From Calothrix sp. 336/3 (GTDB taxonomy: Bacteria > Cyanobacteriota > Cyanobacteriia > Cyanobacteriales > Nostocaceae): a stretch of DNA of 64,000 nt. Below the pieces are notes generated by a model. That model searched no databases. It saw only the letters and a list, made by a program, of their open reading frames with translations, and was not told the DNA's origin. Within the stretch, counting starts at the first letter, position 1. The number at the start of each line of letters is the position of its first letter. Location: NCBI RefSeq assembly GCF_000734895.2, contig NZ_CP011382.1, forward strand, positions 3,326,700-3,390,699. The letters run 5' to 3'. This document shows, in pieces, positions 46,435 through 56,541 of the stretch. The position numbers and the translations under genes are program-made.

Positions 46435-46848
46435 TTGGTCAGGCTCCGTGAAATAGGTAGATAATAGCCAGACACCCAAGTGGTCAATTTCTACAATAAA
46501 TGCGATCGCTGTGTAAAACAGAAGATGTCAAAAATCTTAAGTTTTCATTAAAATACCTACATATAATTTTTGGGGGCGATCGGCAACTTTTATCTGTCAA
46601 AAAGTACAGTCAAGGCTTGCCATATCAGCTTTTCAGACCTAATTATGCCAAGTTTGTTCATAAGAAGTATTGTCACAAGTAATATTAATTTCTGAGACTC
46701 ACCGTAACCTAAGTTAACTCAGTGAGGTGAAACATCAGAGGAAGGAAAGGTTTACAGAAAATAGACAAAAGACAGGAGGTAGAGAGAGGATAAAAAACAA
46801 AATATCAAAAACCCATTCCCTATTCCCTATTACTCATCACCTAATCTC
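46435..46848. other. Intergenic region, divergent promoters
   Basis: A 414-base spacer between the small membrane protein and the MlaE permease gene. It includes two GCGATCGC-like sites and STRR-like runs (CCCATTCCCTATTCCCTATT near 46810). No gene was seen. Confidence 0.4.
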
Positions 46849-47634
46849 ATGGCTAAATCCGGTTTGTCAGCGTGGAGTCAACGTTTACTTGCAGCAATCT
46901 TTCTAGGAGGACAAGTACTAGTCCATCTGCTGCGAGGCAAAATTCACTGGCGTAATACTGTCGAACAAATGGCGGTTGTGGGACCAGATTCAGTTTTTAT
47001 TGCCCTGATTACAGCCGTATTTGTGGGAGCAGTATTTACAATCCAAGTCGCACGGGAGTTCATTAGCTTTGGTGCAGGTAACATTGTGGGTGGGGTTTTG
47101 GCAGTAGCTTTAACTAGGGAGCTTTCACCCGTACTGACTGCTGTGATTATTGCTGGGCGAGTTGGTTCTGCCTTTGCCGCAGAACTGGGTACAATGCGAG
47201 TTACAGAACAAATCGATGCTCTGTTGATGTTAAAAACTGACCCCGTGGATTATTTAGTTATTCCCCGTGTCATTGCCTGCTCTTTGATGCTGCCGATTTT
47301 GACCCTGTTATCTTTAGTTACGGGGATGGCTGGAGGTTTGGTGATTTCCGTAAATATTTATAACCTCTCAGAAAATCAATTTTTAGACTCTGCTCGCAAT
47401 TTTATCGGTGCGTGGGATATTGTCAGCGCTCTGATCAAAGCTGGTTGTTTTGGTATTCTCATCGCTGTGATTGGTTGTAGTTGGGGAATGACTACTACTG
47501 GGGGTGCAAAGGGTGTGGGACAATCGACAACTACTGCTGTTGTGACTGCCCTATTAATTATATTTATTAGTAACTTTTTCCTGTCTTGGGTGATGTTCCA
47601 AGGAACTGGCAGTGCTTTGATGCAGGGGTTTTGA
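46849..47634 (+). CDS. MlaE-family lipid ABC transporter permease
   Basis: A 261-residue membrane permease of the MlaE/Ycf63/TGD1 family, which moves phospholipids between membranes. The family core is VVGPDSVFIALITAVFVGAV, the fingerprint GGVLAVALTRELSPVLTAVI, GRVGSAFAAELGTMRVTEQI and DALLMLKTDPVDYLVIPRV. It has about five to six membrane spans. The matching MlaF ATPase and MlaD protein are not adjacent. It is followed by DUF3119, DUF3086 and plsY genes on the same strand, all linked to membrane functions or unknown. Confidence 0.95.
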   Translation: MAKSGLSAWSQRLLAAIFLGGQVLVHLLRGKIHWRNTVEQMAVVGPDSVFIALITAVFVGAVFTIQVAREFISFGAGNIVGGVLAVALTRELSPVLTAVIIAGRVGSAFAAELGTMRVTEQIDALLMLKTDPVDYLVIPRVIACSLMLPILTLLSLVTGMAGGLVISVNIYNLSENQFLDSARNFIGAWDIVSALIKAGCFGILIAVIGCSWGMTTTGGAKGVGQSTTTAVVTALLIIFISNFFLSWVMFQGTGSALMQGF

Positions 47635-47726
47635 GGTGGGGTGATGGTTAATGTTCTCTTCTTGCCCTTCCCCTTTCCCTTAAAATAGAAGATGTCTTAT
47701 TTACCCATAAACCAGGATTTGAGAGT

Positions 47727-48113
47727 GTGACAACTTCTGCAACCCCAAATTCAGTATCGAGCGTGGAACTAAAACCGAGTTACAACATACCTGTGGTGTT
47801 AGTTTTGGCGGGAATTCCTCTGCTATTGGTGCAACCTCTTTTGGGAGGGGCGATCGCGCTGTTTGGATTGTTCCTGATGTATCAAGCAGTATCCCTGCGT
47901 CTAGTATTTACCCCCACAGACTTGGATGTTTTCCGTGGAGACAAAATGATTCGGCGTTTTCCCTACCAGGAATGGCTAAATTGGCGCATATTTTGGGAAC
48001 CTGTCCCCATATTGTTTTATTTTAAGGAAGTTAAGAGTATCCATTTCTTACCAATAATTTTTGACCCGAAAATTTTAAAGGCTTGTTTAGAACAGCGTTG
48101 TCAACGTGTATAG
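47727..48113 (+). CDS. DUF3119 family protein
   Basis: A 128-residue protein of the cyanobacterial DUF3119 family, function unknown. Two hydrophobic segments (VVLVLAGIPLLLVQPLLGGA, IALFGLFLMYQAVSLRLVFT) are followed by a cytosolic-type part (DVFRGDKMIRRFPYQEWLNW, VKSIHFLPIIFDPKIL). It starts at GTG 47727. It lies 92 bases after the MlaE permease and is probably in the same transcript. Confidence 0.85.
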   Translation: MTTSATPNSVSSVELKPSYNIPVVLVLAGIPLLLVQPLLGGAIALFGLFLMYQAVSLRLVFTPTDLDVFRGDKMIRRFPYQEWLNWRIFWEPVPILFYFKEVKSIHFLPIIFDPKILKACLEQRCQRV

Positions 48114-48339
48114 TAGAGTGCTGAGCTTAGAGGCAGAAGGTATTGAAGGTATTGGTATCTCCTAAACTCTTCGACTCCCCTTGGCGAGCAAAGATACTAG
48201 TACAGCTACGGGGAATTCAAAATTCCTATGGAATCCAGCGCTGGCGTTTCGTTGATTTTGTATTCGGGTACGGTTGCTTTATTTCTGCCGTGCTGTACTA
48301 CTATTCTGGCAACCTAAGTTTGACTGGTAAATTAAATCT

Positions 48340-48380
48340 CATTACTCATTACTCACTATTCATTACTCACTACTCACCTC
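48340..48380. repeat. STRR-type short tandem repeat
   Basis: CTCATTACTCATTACTCACT and following bases are tandem ACTCATT/ACTCACT heptamers, an STRR spacer repeat just before the DUF3086 start. Confidence 0.7.
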
Positions 48381-48386
48381 ACCTTT

Positions 48387-49556
48387 ATGAACCCAGAGGA
48401 ATACCAAAATCCACCATCAGTGAATGAATCTCCTACATCTCCCGAAGAATCTCCGGAAAACCCAACATTGGAAACTTCAGCGACGGAGGAATCTACCTTA
48501 GAAGTCACAGAGGTAGTTGCTGAGAATGTCACTACAGAGGTAGAAGCAATTGCAGAGGATTCTCCAGAGGTAGAAATTGGGAAACGCATTTTAGAATTAC
48601 AGCAGCAGGAAGCTCAACTCAAAACGGAAATTGCCAATTTACAATCTTCTTACACCAGTTTGCAAAGCCAAATAGGGGAAGCACAAACGGCAATGGGTAA
48701 GCTTGTACAAGAGTCTTTGTCCCAATTAGAACAGCGTAAGCAAGCTTTACAAATTTCCATTGAGCAGTTGGAAAAACGCCAGGAGCGTATTCGTAACGAA
48801 ATGCGTACTACCTTTGCTGGTGCTTCCCAAGATTTAGCTATCCGTGTTCAAGGTTTTAAAGATTACTTAGCTGGGAGTTTGCAGGATTTGGCGATCGCCG
48901 CAGAACAATTGCAACTGGTTCCCCAGAGAAAACCGGAACCGGAAAAACCTCCCATTAGGGAAACAAAAGCTGCGGAACCCCAATCTGGGAATGTCCCCTT
49001 TGCCTCCCAGCAATTTCAAGAGACAAATAAGCAAATTCGTCGCCTAATTGACCAATATCGGACTAAACCTGATTATTATGGTCCCCCTTGGCAATTACGT
49101 CGTACCTTTGAGCCAGTTCATGCAGAGCGTGTTTCTAACTGGTTTTTCACCCAGGGCGGACGCGGAGCTTTACGGACTATGGGCAGCAGGTTACAAAATA
49201 CACTGATTGCCTCAGCAATTATCTCTATTCTCTATCCCATTTATGGGAATAAAGTCCGGACTTTGGTATTGGCAAATTCCCCCGAACGCTTAGGAGAGTG
49301 GCGGCGTGGGTTACAAGATTGCCTGGGCATTGGTCGCCCCGATTTTGGTCCTGATAGGGGTGTGGTGTTATTTGAAACTGCGGAAGCTGTCGCCCAAAAA
49401 GCTGAACGTTTGGTGAAAGCTAATCAAATGCCCTTTATTGTGGTTGATGATTCGGAGGAACAAATTAGCCTTGCCCTGCTACAATTTCCCCTATGGTTAG
49501 CCTTTGCCCCCGACCCAAGAACGATGCGTAGCAGTAATTATGATGATGATTTTTAA
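48387..49556 (+). CDS. DUF3086 family protein with coiled coil
   Basis: A 389-residue protein of the cyanobacterial DUF3086 family. An acidic, low-complexity N-terminus (1-65) is followed by a coiled coil (about 68-140: LELQQQEAQLKTEIANLQSS, QLEKRQERIRNEMRTTF) and a conserved globular part (about 215-389) with RRLIDQYRTKPDYYGPPWQL and SNWFFTQGGRGALRTMGS. Function unknown. It belongs to the mlaE-like / DUF3119 / plsY neighbourhood. Confidence 0.87.
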   Translation: MNPEEYQNPPSVNESPTSPEESPENPTLETSATEESTLEVTEVVAENVTTEVEAIAEDSPEVEIGKRILELQQQEAQLKTEIANLQSSYTSLQSQIGEAQTAMGKLVQESLSQLEQRKQALQISIEQLEKRQERIRNEMRTTFAGASQDLAIRVQGFKDYLAGSLQDLAIAAEQLQLVPQRKPEPEKPPIRETKAAEPQSGNVPFASQQFQETNKQIRRLIDQYRTKPDYYGPPWQLRRTFEPVHAERVSNWFFTQGGRGALRTMGSRLQNTLIASAIISILYPIYGNKVRTLVLANSPERLGEWRRGLQDCLGIGRPDFGPDRGVVLFETAEAVAQKAERLVKANQMPFIVVDDSEEQISLALLQFPLWLAFAPDPRTMRSSNYDDDF

Positions 49557-49597
49557 TCGCATAATTTGAGGTGGGAAAATAGGGGAAAATTAAAATA

Positions 49598-49768
49598 ATT
49601 CGTAATGCCTCTTTCAGAGGAGCTTCGCTAACGTAATTCGTAATTCGTAATTCGTAATGCTCCCTACGGGAGAGCTAACGCTAACGTAATTACGTTTTGT
49701 GACGGGGATTTAAACTCCGACACAAAACACGCTGCTTATAGAAGCAGGGGACTTAAATCCCCAAAGTT
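49598..49768. repeat. Dispersed repeat, long copy
   Basis: A 171-base repeat with TAATTCG iterations, the palindrome CTCCCTACGGGAG and CGTAATTACGTTTTGTGACG, then a second hairpin GGGGATTTAAACTCC ... GGGGACTTAAATCCCC. On the other strand it matches 2388-2466, whose copy lacks the part around GCTGCTTATAGAAGCAG. Confidence 0.7.
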
Positions 49769-49799
49769 AGTTAATTCCAAATTCTAAATTCATAATCCT

Positions 49800-50510
49800 A
49801 TGTCTGTTTGGTTAACAATCTGTGGAGCGGTTCTGATCACCGCCTATTTTTTAGGTTCTTTGCCTACAGGGTATACTCTCGTCAAACTGTTAAAAGGTAT
49901 TGATATTCGAGAGGTGGGTTCTGGTTCCACTGGAGCCACAAATGTGTTGCGAACCCTCGGAAAAGGTCCTGGAGCTTTTGTTTTATTGGTTGATGCTTTG
50001 AAGGGGGTTGGAGCGATTTTTTTAGTAGATTGGGTTTGCCAATTTTCTGTTACGGAAAATCTGCTGCCTACGGGGATAAATTTATCGATTTGGCAACCTT
50101 GGTTAGTTACTTTAGCTGGGTTTGCGGCGGTAATTGGACATAGTAAATCGATATTTTTAGGCTTTAGTGGGGGAAAATCTGTTGCTACGAGCTTAGGTAT
50201 TTTGCTGGCGATGAATTGGCAAGTAGCTTTAGCAACTGCGGGTGTGTTTGCGGTGGTTGTGGGAATATCACGGATTGTGTCTTTGAGTTCGATTTGTGGG
50301 GCGATCGCTGTGGGGATTTTCATGGCAATCTGGCAGCAACCCCTAGCCTATATTCTGTTTGGTGTCGCTGCTGGAGCCTATGTTATTTTCCGTCACCGCA
50401 CTAACATTGAGCGACTATTAGCCGGAACAGAACCAAAATTAGGGCAAAAGGTAGAGATGGTGACAGAAACCGCAACCGTAGATGCTAATTCTGCGAGTTT
50501 GAATAGTTAA
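49800..50510 (+). CDS. plsY: Glycerol-3-phosphate acyltransferase PlsY
   Basis: Transfers an acyl group from acyl-phosphate to glycerol-3-phosphate, the first step of phospholipid synthesis. A 236-residue membrane protein with the PlsY loops AYFLGSLPTGYTLVKLLKGI, VGSGSTGATNVLRTLGKGPG (active-site loop) and GHSKSIFLGFSGGKSVATSL, then FRHRTNIERLLAGTEPKLGQ. Length is slightly above the usual 200. It is last in the DUF3119-DUF3086 run. Confidence 0.96.
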   Translation: MSVWLTICGAVLITAYFLGSLPTGYTLVKLLKGIDIREVGSGSTGATNVLRTLGKGPGAFVLLVDALKGVGAIFLVDWVCQFSVTENLLPTGINLSIWQPWLVTLAGFAAVIGHSKSIFLGFSGGKSVATSLGILLAMNWQVALATAGVFAVVVGISRIVSLSSICGAIAVGIFMAIWQQPLAYILFGVAAGAYVIFRHRTNIERLLAGTEPKLGQKVEMVTETATVDANSASLNS

Positions 50511-50554
50511 TAAGGTATAAATTACCAGATGGGGCAAGATGGGGAGAGTTAGCA

Positions 50555-51031
50555 ATGCGAATCAAACCAAAAGTTACTTATACCGATGATTTTTATGGTT
50601 GGGTGGAGCAACAAGTGCAATTTCTCCAAGATTCTGCATGGGATTGTTTAGATATTCCTAACTTAGTTGAAGAAATAACATCATTGGGGAAACGGGAACG
50701 ACAGGAATTAAAAAATCGTTTGGGAGTGTTGTTAGGTCATTTATTAAAATGGGAATTCCAACCTCAAAAGCGCAGTAAAAGTTGGTACATTACTATCCGA
50801 GAGCAACGCCGATAAATTCAGGAATTACTTGATGAAAGTTCGAGTTTAAAATCCGCTTTAGGGGAAATTTACCCCAAATCCTATCAAATAGCCTTAGATT
50901 TGGCAGTGCGGGAAACTAACTTCAATTATCGAGACTTCCCCAGGGATTGTACTTATAGTTTAGAACAAGCTTTAGATAGTAATTTTTTTCCAGGTGAATT
51001 CTTAGAACCCCTACCCGATTGGTTTTGCTAA
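50555..51031 (+). pseudogene. DUF29 gene with in-frame stop
   Basis: A DUF29-family gene interrupted by one TAA (50813-50815, codon 87). Before the stop it reads DDFYGWVEQQVQFLQDSAWD, LVEEITSLGKRERQELKNRL and SWYITIREQRR. After it, in the same frame, come IQELLDESSSLKSALGEIYP, NYRDFPRDCTYSLEQALDSN and a final PLPDWFC before the stop at 51031. The full frame is 159 codons, near the 155-residue intact homologue at 53643-54110. One base change (for example CAA to TAA) explains the break. DUF29 function is unknown. Confidence 0.9.
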
Positions 51032-51114
51032 TTTGCAAAATACCTGGCACTCTTTCCTAACAATTGCCACATAACTCGCTACAATAAGAATTTGCGGCTT
51101 TGCGGCATCAGCGT

Positions 51115-52476
51115 ATGGGACTTCCTATTGTTGCGATTATCGGTCGCCCAAATGTGGGCAAATCAACCTTAGTCAATCGTTTGGCGGGACAACAGTCAGC
51201 GATTGTGTATGATGAACCGGGTATTACCCGCGATCGCACTTACTTACCTGCTTTTTGGAGCGATCGCGAGTTTTTGGTAGTAGATACCGGTGGTTTGGTA
51301 TTTAATGATGATACAGAATTTTTGCCCCTGATTCGTCAGCAGGCAATGGCAGCTTTATCAGAGGCTTGTGCTGCTATATTTGTAGTGGATGGTCGTACCG
51401 GTCCGAATGGTGCGGATGAGGAAATTGCTGCATGGTTGCGTCAACAACCAGTACCCGTGTTGCTAGCGGTGAATAAGTGTGAATCACCAGAACAGGGTAT
51501 TATGCAAGCATTAGAATTTTGGAATTTGGGATTAGGTGAACCCTATCCTCTCTCTGCTATTCACGGTAATGGTACGGGTGATTTACTGGATGAGTTAATT
51601 AATCACATTCCCACAGTTCAAGAAATACCAGAGACGAATGAGATTAAAGTGGCGATCGTTGGTCGTCCGAATGTAGGTAAATCCAGTCTTCTCAATGCTT
51701 TTGTGGGAGAGGAAAGGGCGATCGTGAGTCCCATTTCTGGTACTACCCGTGATGCTATTGATACTTGCGTTGAACGTAACGGACAAGCTTACCGATTGAT
51801 TGATACCGCAGGTATCCGCAAAAAGAAAAGTATCGATTATGGACCAGAATTTTTCAGTATTAACCGTGCATTTAAAGCAATTCGACGGTCAGATGTTGTA
51901 CTGTTAGTTATAGACGCTTTAGATGGTGTGACTGAGCAAGACCAAAAACTAGTTGGTAGGGTATTAGATGAAGGTCGTGCTTGTGTTTTAGTCGTGAATA
52001 AATGGGATGCCATAGAAAAGGATTCCTACACGATTTATGAGTATCAAAAACACCTGGAACAACGTCTACATTTTACTGAATGGACAGAGACAATTTTCAT
52101 CAGTGCATTAACTGGATTGCGGGTAGAAAAAATTCTGGAACTGGTGAATAATGCAGCAGAAGCACACAAACGTCGTGTGAGTACTTCCGTAATTAATGAA
52201 GTTTTAGAAGAAGCTTTAAGATGGCATTCTCCTCCTGTGAGTCGTAGTGGTAAACAAGGAAGAATTTACTATGGAACTCAAGTGAGTTGCCAACCTCCAT
52301 CTATTGCCTTGTTTGTCAACGATGCCAAACGATTTAATGATAATTACAAACGTTATATCGAGCGACAATTCCGCAAACAATTAGGATTCCAGGGGACTCC
52401 AATTCGCTTATTTTGGCGCAGTAAGAAAGTCCGTGATATGGAAAATATGAGTATGAATCGAGCAACTCGTGTTTAA
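51115..52476 (+). CDS. der: Ribosome assembly GTPase Der (EngA)
   Basis: A double GTPase needed for 50S ribosome assembly. Two G domains are visible. The first (residues 1-165) has [33 protein letters not shown] and NKCE. The second (about 177-350) has [38 protein letters not shown] and NKWD. A C-terminal KH-like domain follows ([34 protein letters not shown] type). Start at ATG 51115; an upstream TTG is not needed. 453 residues, the normal length. Confidence 0.97.
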   Translation: MGLPIVAIIGRPNVGKSTLVNRLAGQQSAIVYDEPGITRDRTYLPAFWSDREFLVVDTGGLVFNDDTEFLPLIRQQAMAALSEACAAIFVVDGRTGPNGADEEIAAWLRQQPVPVLLAVNKCESPEQGIMQALEFWNLGLGEPYPLSAIHGNGTGDLLDELINHIPTVQEIPETNEIKVAIVGRPNVGKSSLLNAFVGEERAIVSPISGTTRDAIDTCVERNGQAYRLIDTAGIRKKKSIDYGPEFFSINRAFKAIRRSDVVLLVIDALDGVTEQDQKLVGRVLDEGRACVLVVNKWDAIEKDSYTIYEYQKHLEQRLHFTEWTETIFISALTGLRVEKILELVNNAAEAHKRRVSTSVINEVLEEALRWHSPPVSRSGKQGRIYYGTQVSCQPPSIALFVNDAKRFNDNYKRYIERQFRKQLGFQGTPIRLFWRSKKVRDMENMSMNRATRV

Positions 52477-52682
52477 TTAGGCAGGTTTTGGGATTTTGGA
52501 TATGACGAGGATTGATACCATATCAATTTTTAGAAATTTTGTTGCACATTGGCGGCAAAGTAGTGTAATAAAGGTAAGGGTTTTTCATTGCTTCCTAATC
52601 TTGTTCGTATCTAAGCGATTAGTCGAACTTGATCACATCGGTGATAAACAATAATCCAAAATCTCAAATCTCCAATTACTCA

Positions 52683-53627
52683 ATGGATTTACTACGTTCT
52701 TTACCTCTTGGTTTATATTTAGAACAGCCCCAAACTTGGTTACATAAACTTGACCCCAGGGTAAAATTTTCTTGGTTAATTAGTTTTCTGACAACCTATA
52801 TTTTTGCTAATAATTATTGGCGAATTCTACTAGTAGTCTTACTGATTTTCTTGACTCTGATTGCCAGAATACCCATAAGAGTGTGGCGACAGCAAATGGG
52901 TTGGTTATTAAGTTTATGTTTCTTTGTGCTATTAATTGGGGCAATTACCCCTGATGGTTTGGGAATTAATTATCAGCGACGATTACCAGAAAATGATACT
53001 GTGGTGAAGTTAGCTGAGAAAGGAAAAAATCAGCAAGAAAGTACGAATAAAACTCCAGTAATCACTCAGACAAAAAAGAGTAAAGAATATAATTATTTAT
53101 TATTTTCTAAGGGTGCGATTAAAGTTTCCCGTCGTTCCTTAGATTTAGCAATTAAATTAAGTACAATTGTTTTTACTGTCATTTACAGCACAAATCTCTA
53201 TTTACTGACTACCGCTCCTGAAGAGATTACTGCGGGTATTGAAAGTTTGCTGCAACCCCTACGTAGATTTAAGATACCTGTAACAGAAATTACATTAACT
53301 TTGACTTTATCGTTGCGATTTATTCCCTTAGTTTTAGAAGAAATTCAGAATTTGATTCGCTCGGTGATGACAAGAGCAATTAATTGGAAGAAATTAGGTT
53401 TTAAGGGAGGAGCTAAGGTATGGATGTTAGTTGCAGAAAGATTGTTAGAAAATCTCTTGTTACGTGCAGAGCAGATGGCAAATGCAATGATGGTTAGGGG
53501 TTTTACAACTCCTAATGAACATCGGGTACAGTGGCAAGATTTACGTTTAACTCGATGGGATTGGTTGGCGATCGCCACTCTGATTTTTCTCTGGGGTATG
53601 CGTTTTTCCTTTGGGAATGAAGTGTGA
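52683..53627 (+). CDS. EcfT/CbiQ-type transporter transmembrane protein
   Basis: A 314-residue membrane protein of the energy-coupling factor transmembrane (EcfT, CbiQ) family. It starts MDLLRSLPLGLYLEQPQTWL with LDPRVKFSWLISFL, and the coupling motifs toward the C-terminus are LLRAEQMANAMMVRGFTTPN (the A-R-G element) and ITLTLTLSLRFIPLVLEEIQ. A charged insert of about 30 residues (about 115-145) lies between the first membrane spans. No ATPase or substrate-binding subunit is adjacent, so its substrate is unknown. Confidence 0.9.
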   Translation: MDLLRSLPLGLYLEQPQTWLHKLDPRVKFSWLISFLTTYIFANNYWRILLVVLLIFLTLIARIPIRVWRQQMGWLLSLCFFVLLIGAITPDGLGINYQRRLPENDTVVKLAEKGKNQQESTNKTPVITQTKKSKEYNYLLFSKGAIKVSRRSLDLAIKLSTIVFTVIYSTNLYLLTTAPEEITAGIESLLQPLRRFKIPVTEITLTLTLSLRFIPLVLEEIQNLIRSVMTRAINWKKLGFKGGAKVWMLVAERLLENLLLRAEQMANAMMVRGFTTPNEHRVQWQDLRLTRWDWLAIATLIFLWGMRFSFGNEV

Positions 53628-53642
53628 TTTTCCCATCAACAA

Positions 53643-54110
53643 TTACAACCCGTAGAAATCTTCATCTAATATCTGTCCTACGGTAAAAGGACAATCCTGA
53701 GGATACTCATTTGCTGGGGGTATACGTACCCCATACTTAGCTAGTTTACCTTCTTTGATAGCGATTTTTACACCATCTGGATAAGCTATGGCGATCGCTT
53801 CCTGAAGAAAATTTTTCAAAGAAGGAGTCTCATTTAAACTATCCAGTATTCGTTGACGATGCTCAACAACAGAATCATACCAGCTGCTTTTCATGGTTTC
53901 AGGTGCATCATATTGTACCTGTAACTTGATTAGGTGAGCTAACAAAATTTTTAAATTACTTTTGAGTACATTTTTTTCTGCCTTACCCAAATCGGCTAAT
54001 TCCTCAATCAAATTCTCCACATCTAAAGCTGCAAAATCACGACTTCGCAGACACTGGATAGTTTGCTCAATCCATAACTGCATATCTTGATTGTACAAAG
54101 ATTTGAGCAT
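53643..54110 (-). CDS. DUF29 family protein
   Basis: A 155-residue intact DUF29 protein: LYNQDMQLWIEQTIQCLRSR, LIEELADLGKAEKNVLKSNL, SSWYDSVVEHRQRILDSLNE and a C-terminal NEYPQDCPFTVGQILDEDFY. These proteins are numerous in cyanobacteria and of unknown function; many are linked to mobile or toxin-like contexts, which is not shown here. It is a homologue of the broken copy 2.6 kb upstream and converges on the EcfT-like gene. Confidence 0.88.
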   Translation of the reverse strand: MLKSLYNQDMQLWIEQTIQCLRSRDFAALDVENLIEELADLGKAEKNVLKSNLKILLAHLIKLQVQYDAPETMKSSWYDSVVEHRQRILDSLNETPSLKNFLQEAIAIAYPDGVKIAIKEGKLAKYGVRIPPANEYPQDCPFTVGQILDEDFYGL

Positions 54111-54259
54111 TTTCTGATCACTAATTGGTAAGATAATTGGAAGGATTGAAAAAAACTACTTTATCTATACAACTAACTCATTATTTGAAAATTGAGTATC
54201 TTTTGTATCTCTGAGAATAATTATAGCAATTTTTGTACAAATATTTGTGCTAAATCTGT

Positions 54260-55189
54260 TTACCAAGTTTTCCCCAACCTACCGCAAAACCCATCAAAAG
54301 TACCCCGGATACAAGCCCAGATTTTGAGAAATACCATATCTGACTCATAACGAATGATTCTTTCTATCATATTTCTGGCACATTTAATTCTATATAATAT
54401 AGATAAATACATATTTTGATTCGATGTTAACCGAGTTTCAAAAAATGTATGATTGCGACAGGCATAATAGTAACGAGATGGAGAACAAACAAAGGTAAAT
54501 ATATTGGGAGAACCGGGATGAAAACGGTCTGTGACTGCGGTATAATTGCCCAAACGATGCTTCATTTCGGCATTTCTCACAACCACAATATCATAACCTT
54601 TGCGGCGTAAATTCATGCAGTAAGCATAGTCAACAGCATCTAAAAATAAATCTCCCCTGGGCAAATCAACAGATTGAGCTGCCTTAAGATTAACTAAGGA
54701 GCCAGAAGTAATTACCCCATCACATTCATAGTAATCTTGAGTAGTAGCGAACTCTGGACTAAAAACAAATTTATATTTTTTAAAGATACTTCCAGGAAAT
54801 TCTTGCTGAGTATGAATGTCGAGAATTTTCGGAGCGATAATGCCAATATTTTTCTGTTGATGGGATAATTCGAGATACTGTCTGACTAACTTTGCTAGTA
54901 AGTATTCATCTGGTTGACTATCTTGATCGAACAACCATAAAAAATCATAACCTGCGGCGATCGCCCAATTTATAGCAATGTTTAATCCTCCAGCAACTCC
55001 AATATTTTCTGGATGATGTTTCACAATCAAATTGGGAAATTCTTCTTGATTAATGACTGGTTGAGGAGAGTTATCAACAATCAAAATTTGCTTTACAGGA
55101 TATAATTGCTGTTGTAGGGCTTTGACTGTATGATGTACACTCGATGCTTCTTGATAGGCAGTTATATATGCAGCTATACGATAGGACAT
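54260..55189 (-). CDS. Glycosyltransferase family 2 (rhamnosyltransferase-like)
   Basis: A 309-residue GT-A enzyme. The N-terminal part has YRIAAYITAYQEASSVHHTV, ILIVDNSPQPVINQEEF, HHPENIGVAGGLNIAINWAI and the nucleotide/metal motif FLWLFDQDSQPDEYLLAKLV. Then YECDGVITSGSLVNLKAA and GDLFLDAVDYAYCMNLRRKG follow, close to rhamnosyltransferases. It is last in the minus-strand wzt cluster, 73 bases after the preceding gene. The acceptor is unknown. Confidence 0.9.
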   Translation of the reverse strand: MSYRIAAYITAYQEASSVHHTVKALQQQLYPVKQILIVDNSPQPVINQEEFPNLIVKHHPENIGVAGGLNIAINWAIAAGYDFLWLFDQDSQPDEYLLAKLVRQYLELSHQQKNIGIIAPKILDIHTQQEFPGSIFKKYKFVFSPEFATTQDYYECDGVITSGSLVNLKAAQSVDLPRGDLFLDAVDYAYCMNLRRKGYDIVVVRNAEMKHRLGNYTAVTDRFHPGSPNIFTFVCSPSRYYYACRNHTFFETRLTSNQNMYLSILYRIKCARNMIERIIRYESDMVFLKIWACIRGTFDGFCGRLGKTW

Positions 55190-55262
55190 GGGGATAATTT
55201 TAGTAAATAATCAAAGTTAATTTTTAGAACCTATTCCAAGAAGTAAACTTGCGGTGGGTAGC

Positions 55263-56540
55263 TTAGATGTGAATATCAATATCTTTTGTCACCCCTAAAA
55301 ATTTCTTAAAATTAAACCAAAAGTTTCTTAACTGCCAAAATTTACTGGTTTTCATGGCAGTAATTTGAGCATAGGCAGATTGTAGCTCTTGTAAGATTAA
55401 TTGATGTTGATGGTTTAATAGTTCAATTTTGCTAGGAGAACAAATATCACTTTTTAAAAAGCTAAATATTATCTCTGAATGGCTATGATTTGTAACTAAA
55501 TCGGCAAACTTTTGATAAAAGTATTTAGCCAGATTGAGCGCATAGATATTGGTTGTGTTAATCATTGACTCTGAATGTACTCGATAATAGCTGAGTACTT
55601 GGGGAATAAATTTACAATCATAATTAGCTTGGGCAAATTTCAACCATAAATCATAGTCATCCCAACCAAACCAACCATACTCAATCAATTCTGTAGAATA
55701 ACCCCCAACTGCTAGAATTTTCTCCCGATTAAACATTGCCATAGCATCAATATAGGGATGATGTACTAATCGACTTACATCCCATTCATGACAGGATAAA
55801 TAATTAATTTCTTCCCTAGTTAAGTTATCAAATCTGCTAATTTTGCCATAAACAGCAGCGTAGTCATGGGAAGTAATTTCTTGATGGAGAATAGATAAAC
55901 ATCGGGGATGAATAAAATTATCTGCATCCAGAATAAAAATGTATGGCGATCGCGCTAATTTCAAACCCAGATTTCTGCCATCTGCTAACCCTGTATTCAG
56001 CTTTTTTTTAATTAAGTAGATAGGAAGAGGAGAGTTTTCTAAATACTTTTCGACTAAAGCGGCAGAATTATCCGTGGAAGCATCATCTACAACTATAACT
56101 TCGATATTTCCAGGGAGATGTTCTAATTGACTATTTACTAAGCTATCCAAACATTCATAGATATAATCAGCGTAGTTATAGAGAGTAATAATTACAGAAA
56201 TACATGGTTCTGAGCAGTTATTATAAGCTGTATTACTAATCGATACCCAGGGATTAATTCCCATTTCTGCAAATAATTTTGCTGCCTTCAATCGAGAGAT
56301 GACTAATAATCTTTTTTCATCAACTGTTAATTTGCGATTTGCCATGCTCACGGGATGAGTGTGAAAGTCGCTGGAAATCGATTTATACTCATTATTGACG
56401 ATACAATTATAGTCACGGTTTGATAAATGACTATAGGAAATATCTAACTTTTGCTGATTTTCTAACAGATGAATCTGTCGTTTTCTTAATTCTGTTTGTC
56501 GAGATTGTAATTGCTGATGTTTTTCTGTTTCTATCATCAT
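55263..56540 (-). CDS. Glycosyltransferase family 2 with N- and C-terminal extensions
   Basis: A 425-residue protein. Residues 1-115 are a helical, Gln-rich extension (HQQLQSRQTELRKRQIHLLE). The GT-A domain (about 130-340) has CISVIITLYNYADYIYECLD, VIVVDDASTDNSAALVEKYL, LNTGLADGRNLGLKLARSPY and IFILDADNFIHPRCL. The tail ends TSKFWQLRNFWFNFKKFLGV, also found at the end of the neighbouring methyltransferase. It starts one base after that gene's stop, so the two are translationally close. Confidence 0.9.
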   Translation of the reverse strand: MMIETEKHQQLQSRQTELRKRQIHLLENQQKLDISYSHLSNRDYNCIVNNEYKSISSDFHTHPVSMANRKLTVDEKRLLVISRLKAAKLFAEMGINPWVSISNTAYNNCSEPCISVIITLYNYADYIYECLDSLVNSQLEHLPGNIEVIVVDDASTDNSAALVEKYLENSPLPIYLIKKKLNTGLADGRNLGLKLARSPYIFILDADNFIHPRCLSILHQEITSHDYAAVYGKISRFDNLTREEINYLSCHEWDVSRLVHHPYIDAMAMFNREKILAVGGYSTELIEYGWFGWDDYDLWLKFAQANYDCKFIPQVLSYYRVHSESMINTTNIYALNLAKYFYQKFADLVTNHSHSEIIFSFLKSDICSPSKIELLNHQHQLILQELQSAYAQITAMKTSKFWQLRNFWFNFKKFLGVTKDIDIHI

Positions 56541-56541
56541 A

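Noticed and set aside
48143..48427. 94-codon frame after the DUF3119 gene
   Set aside because: The first 60 codons look protein-like, but it starts with TTG without a ribosome site, its end is made of STRR repeats and it overlaps the DUF3086 start. Left out as doubtful.
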